From: Polyangiaceae bacterium
GTDB taxonomy: Bacteria; Myxococcota_A; Polyangia; Polyangiales; Polyangiaceae
NCBI GenBank assembly: GCA_025934595.1
Contig: JAICXU010000041.1
Location: 1-11,043 of the forward strand
Direction: 5' to 3'
Length of the DNA stretch: 11,043 nucleotides
In this document: in pieces, positions 8,187 through 11,043 of the stretch
How the letters are laid out: every line of letters starts with the position of its first letter
Position numbering within the stretch: the stretch's first letter is position 1
Position numbers and translations under genes: made by a program
The notes under the pieces: generated by a model
Told to the model about the DNA's origin: nothing
Seen by the model: only the letters and a program-made list of their open reading frames with translations
The model's database searches: none

Positions 8187-8537
8187 GTGTCGTCGGCCGA
8201 TCTTCTCGGATGCGTGGTGCTCGTCGAAGCGGGCGACGAAGAGCTCGGCGCAAACGTGGCGCGCCATCTCTCCGCGCGAGGCGCCGCGGTCGTCGTGGCG
8301 GGTGCCGACGAAAAAAAACTGGGCATCGTCGTCGGTGAGATCGCCGCATCCGGCGGAAAGGCCCGCCACCATGTCGGCGATCTCGCTGGGGCACGCGAGA
8401 AGGCCATCGCCTCGTTCGGATTGGCCACGTTCGCGATCACGCGCGCCGCGCAAATCGCGGCGGAGGGCGAGAACGCGATCGCTCTGGACCTCATTCGAGC
8501 TTGGAGAGATCGAGCGTCGCCTTCCAAATATCGGTGA
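8187..8537 (+). CDS. Short, degenerate short-chain dehydrogenase-like protein (about 116 aa)
   Basis: CVVLVEAGDEELGANVARHLSARGAAVVVAGADEKKLGIVVGEIAASGGKARHHVGDL follows the first three strands of the SDR Rossmann fold, with the Asp-Leu after strand 3 kept (D65, L66). The dinucleotide loop TGxxxGxG is lost: where TGASDGLG would stand, the protein has EAGDEELG. There is no NNAG motif and no room for the catalytic Ser-Tyr-Lys, since typical SDRs have about 250 residues. Third positions are strongly G/C until the last dozen codons, so the frame looks translated. The GTG at 8187 is chosen because it sits nine residues before strand 1, as is usual; an in-frame ATG at 8133 is the alternative but overlaps the start codon of the divergent gene. 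The 3' end overlaps the convergent lipoprotein gene by 47 bp. It is either a truncated remnant or a small non-catalytic protein. Confidence 0.5.
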   Translation: MSSADLLGCVVLVEAGDEELGANVARHLSARGAAVVVAGADEKKLGIVVGEIAASGGKARHHVGDLAGAREKAIASFGLATFAITRAAQIAAEGENAIALDLIRAWRDRASPSKYR

Positions 8538-9663
8538 GATCGAAGATCGCGAACTCCCACGACTCGTCCATCGCGAGATCGCCGGAGTACCACGCCGTCT
8601 CGAAGCGATTGTCGTCGAGCTGCACGATGCCCGCGTACGATGTGTCGCCGGCGCTCGGCAGCTCGCCCCAATCCTTGATGCCGAGGCCGCCATTTCCGGC
8701 AAAATCACCCACGATTTCGTAAAGGGCGGTGCGCTTGCGATCGCCGGTCGCGAGATGCTTGCGCGCGAGGACGAACAGGCGATCTTTCCAGAAAAACGAG
8801 ACGGGCCCATCGAGGCGCGCGCCGTCGATCTCGGAGTCACAAGCGAAGCGCGCATAGTCGGGAGGATCGGCCCAGCAAATCTTCGTGCGCAGCCGGCCCG
8901 AGTCACCGAGCAGCTCGTCGGCGCTACCGTCCATGCGAACGAGCGCGAGGAGACGACCATTCGGAAAAAAAGTGAGCTCGGTCTCGAGAGGCGTGTCCGC
9001 GGACACGGTGTAGATGTCCGCGCCTTGCGTCCACGTCAGCCCGTCGATGGAGGAGAACAGCGTGACCTTCACGTCGCCATCCTGATACGCGGCCGAATAA
9101 AATTTTCCGCCGTGCTCTTTGACACGCCAGAAGCTCCAGCCGTGCGGCGCCACGCTCTCGAATGGTGTCCAGGTGACGCCATCTTTCGAATGCGTGACGA
9201 GCGTCTCCGTGTCGACGTCCGAATCTCGGATCGAATCGACGGGAAGGCGAGCGAGCGCTTTCATGTAGAGCTCACCATTCACCGTAAAAAAGGCTGGATC
9301 GCGGATGTCGCGATCGACGGGAGCCGGAATCACGGCGACGTTCGAGTAGCTCACGCCGTCCTGCGCTTCGTAAATCCACAGCGAGCTGTTCGGCCCGAGG
9401 CGCTGGCTGTACGCGGTCCGGTGCACGAGGAAAAACGCGCCGCCGAACGCGGTCATGTCGACGTTCTCGTTGTGACGGCAGATGGCCGTTCGACAGTCGA
9501 GGTTCGTGACGTCGTGGCCCGAAACGAACACGCTCGCGTGGCTCGCCCATGGAGGCAGAGCTGGCCCCGCGTCGCCGCTGCCGCTGTCCGAAAGATGGGT
9601 GCCGCCGCACGCCGAGAGCGTGAGGCTTGCGCCGAAGAAAAAAATCGCGAGCCTCCGGCGCAT
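8491..9663 (-). CDS. Lipoprotein with sialidase-like (Asp-box) beta-propeller (390 aa)
   Basis: The start is ATG 9661-9663, because it opens a classic lipoprotein signal: MRRR, hydrophobic core IFFFGASLTL, lipobox LSAC with C19 as the lipidated Cys. The frame runs further upstream, but that part is Arg-rich and not credible. A short linker with Ser/Gly/Asp follows (22-34). The rest is a beta-propeller: Asp-box-like turns at EAQDGVSY (99-106), SKDGVTW (159-165) and SSIDGLTW (204-211), RDPAFF (121-126), and ETELTFFPNGRLLALVR (227-243), which resembles the Glu-containing strand of sialidases. Four Cys beyond C19 (57, 62, 263, 275) may form disulfides. Likely site: anchored in the outer or inner membrane facing outward or the periplasm. 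Glycan binding or hydrolysis is possible, but no catalytic set can be assigned with confidence. It diverges from the barrel gene, with 45 bp between starts. Confidence 0.85.
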   Translation of the reverse strand: MRRRLAIFFFGASLTLSACGGTHLSDSGSGDAGPALPPWASHASVFVSGHDVTNLDCRTAICRHNENVDMTAFGGAFFLVHRTAYSQRLGPNSSLWIYEAQDGVSYSNVAVIPAPVDRDIRDPAFFTVNGELYMKALARLPVDSIRDSDVDTETLVTHSKDGVTWTPFESVAPHGWSFWRVKEHGGKFYSAAYQDGDVKVTLFSSIDGLTWTQGADIYTVSADTPLETELTFFPNGRLLALVRMDGSADELLGDSGRLRTKICWADPPDYARFACDSEIDGARLDGPVSFFWKDRLFVLARKHLATGDRKRTALYEIVGDFAGNGGLGIKDWGELPSAGDTSYAGIVQLDDNRFETAWYSGDLAMDESWEFAIFDLTDIWKATLDLSKLE

Positions 9664-9708
9664 TGCGCGAATGCTAGCCGATGAATTCGAGCCGCCTCGT
9701 GTACATTC

Positions 9709-11043
9709 GTGCTCCCGTTGAAGCGCTTGGTTTTCCTGCTGCGCCGAAGCGTCCGCATCGCGAGCGGCGCGGTCGGTATCTGCGCCGCGTTGTCGCGAGC
9801 GGCAGCGGCGGCGGGTCCGGTGGCCGCGCCATCGATCACGAACAACAACTACGTGATCGAGTTCTATCAAGGACCCCTCATCGCGCCGATTCGCGTGAGC
9901 GGGCTCGCCGGCGCTTACACCGGTTATGCAGAAGGGGTCGAGGGCACCGCCACGAACGCGGCGTCGCCTGCGGTTCGTGAGCCTTTCAGCCTGAAGGCGA
10001 TCGACTACGACGTCACGGCGAGCATCTCGCTTCCAGGATCGTACGCCGGCACCGACTTCGACAATCGCGGGCAAGCGTCGCCCGTGCAGGCGACTCGCTT
10101 CAGCGAATTTCTCTATCTGAATTTGGGCGCGCAGGTTCAGTACGATCTCTTCGGCGCGTCACTCACCGGCGACCTCCAACAATTCAATCTCGCACCCGCA
10201 ACGGGAAATCAGGCGAGCCTCACGATGCGCATCGGCCGCTTCCACGCCATCGGCGCGTACGGCGTCTTCAACGATCAGCTCGTCGTCGGCGCAGGTCTCC
10301 GCGTCCTTGCGCTCGGCATCAGCGAGAACGGCGGCGTGCTCAGTGGGTCGGTGCTCAACATGACCGGCACCGCGCCGGAGATCGGCGCGCTCGTGAAGCC
10401 CGACGGCGCACCCTGGCGAATCGGCTTCACCGCTCGCGCGCCCGTCACCGCGATCAATCTTGGCGGCGGCTCGACGACCACGGATTCTTCCGGCGTGACG
10501 CGGGCGGGCGAGTTCATCATCCCCCAAAAAGTCGTGCAGCCGTGGGAGCTCGAGGTCGGTGTCGCGCTCCAAGCGGGCCCGCGGCCGTTGAATCCCACGT
10601 GGCTGAATCCCGAAGCTCAGGAAGCTCAGATCCGCGGAGAAATCAGCCGCGCGCGCGCGAATCGCGCCGCCAAAGACGCCGAGATCTTACGTCACACGCC
10701 CCGGTCTCTCTACGACGCCCAAAAATCCGAGCTCGAGAGACAAGAGGAAGCGGTGCGCAAGATCGAGCAGCAGCGTCTCGACGCCGAATCGGACAGCCTC
10801 TTGGCGCAACGCCGTGCACGCTACGCGAATTGGCCTCGCGAAAAATTGTTGTTCCTCGCGAGCGCGCTCGTCACTGGCCCCGACGACAACGCCATCGCCG
10901 TCGAGAGCTTCCTCGATCAAAAAAATGAGCCGTTCGGAGAGCACGTCACCGTGATGCCTCGCTTCGGAATCGAATCCGAGCCCGTCATCGATTGGGTCCG
11001 CGTGCGCGCCGGCGTCTACATCGAGCCTTCACGCTTCGAAGGC
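9709..11043 (+). CDS. Outer-membrane beta-barrel protein, FadL/PorV-like, 3' end beyond window
   Basis: The frame is open from after TGA at 9682-9684 to the right edge, giving 445 residues in the window. GTG 9709 is taken as start (TTG 9718 is possible) because it opens a signal peptide: basic KR/RR, hydrophobic SGAVGICAAL, then AAAAG before the mature part. Mature residues 64-89 (GLAGAYTGYAEG...NAASPAVR) match the N-terminal signature of FadL/OmpP1/PorV-type barrels, which is usually followed by NPA. After it come alternating strands rich in Gly and aromatics (LSLG-, YGVFNDQLVVGAGLRVLALGI, WRIGFTARAPV, WELEVGVALQAG). FadL-type proteins move hydrophobic compounds; PorV-type ones serve protein export. 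Between two strands lies an unusual charged, likely helical insert (residues about 302-374). No ribosome binding site is apparent. The barrel call is firm; the substrate is unknown. Confidence 0.8.
   Translation, partial: MLPLKRLVFLLRRSVRIASGAVGICAALSRAAAAAGPVAAPSITNNNYVIEFYQGPLIAPIRVSGLAGAYTGYAEGVEGTATNAASPAVREPFSLKAIDYDVTASISLPGSYAGTDFDNRGQASPVQATRFSEFLYLNLGAQVQYDLFGASLTGDLQQFNLAPATGNQASLTMRIGRFHAIGAYGVFNDQLVVGAGLRVLALGISENGGVLSGSVLNMTGTAPEIGALVKPDGAPWRIGFTARAPVTAINLGGGSTTTDSSGVTRAGEFIIPQKVVQPWELEVGVALQAGPRPLNPTWLNPEAQEAQIRGEISRARANRAAKDAEILRHTPRSLYDAQKSELERQEEAVRKIEQQRLDAESDSLLAQRRARYANWPREKLLFLASALVTGPDDNAIAVESFLDQKNEPFGEHVTVMPRFGIESEPVIDWVRVRAGVYIEPSRFEG

Noticed and set aside
8170..9684. 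504-residue plus-strand open frame antisense to the lipoprotein
   Set aside because: No recognisable domain and atypical composition; the minus-strand frame has a lipobox and Asp-box motifs.
9664..10074. N-terminal extension of the lipoprotein to 10074
   Set aside because: The extension is Arg-rich, covers the divergent barrel gene, and would bury the lipoprotein signal sequence inside the protein.

Overview
This 11 kb window is GC-rich, with strong G/C preference in third codon positions. Two markers point to a myxobacterium-like member of Myxococcota, possibly Polyangiales: a kinase-like protein ending in the AgmX/PglI-type C-terminal domain, and a lipoprotein with a short Asp/Gly/Ser-rich linker after its lipobox. 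No integrase, transposase, CRISPR array, tRNA or rRNA was seen. No stretch longer than about 170 bases lacks a gene.

Layout. Positions 2-1381 (+) hold the 3' part of a DUF1704/QEGLA gene, a bacterial relative of the MATCAP tyrosine carboxypeptidases, with its zinc motifs intact. It converges on a minus-strand block across a 166-bp gap that contains an imperfect 30-bp inverted repeat of the GCCAAG type. Positions 3919-1548 (-) hold three small genes of unknown function in one likely operon: a Gln-rich protein with a helical unit repeated about three times, then two proteins with CxxC...CxxC zinc ribbons. Positions 5668-4073 (-) encode a membrane-anchored pseudokinase: a kinase C-lobe remnant, a GYF_2-like domain, a transmembrane helix, a Gly-rich stretch and a TonB-like AgmX/PglI tail. 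Positions 8134-5834 (-) encode a small membrane-anchored protein and, 15 bp downstream, a DEAD-box RNA helicase with a DbpA-type RNA-binding domain. Positions 8187-8537 (+) encode a short protein resembling only the N-terminal half of a short-chain dehydrogenase, with a broken nucleotide-binding loop. Its 3' end overlaps the convergent gene at 8491-9663 (-), a lipoprotein with a sialidase-like propeller. From 9709 to the right edge (+) runs an outer-membrane beta-barrel gene of FadL/PorV type, diverging from the lipoprotein across 45 bp.

How the genes may work together. The best operon candidates are 3919-1548 and 8134-5834. The lipoprotein and barrel are both exported and divergently arranged, so they may share envelope-related control. 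Nothing seen ties the whole window into one system. The least explained parts are the zinc-ribbon/repeat-protein cassette and the pseudokinase with its unusual domain order.
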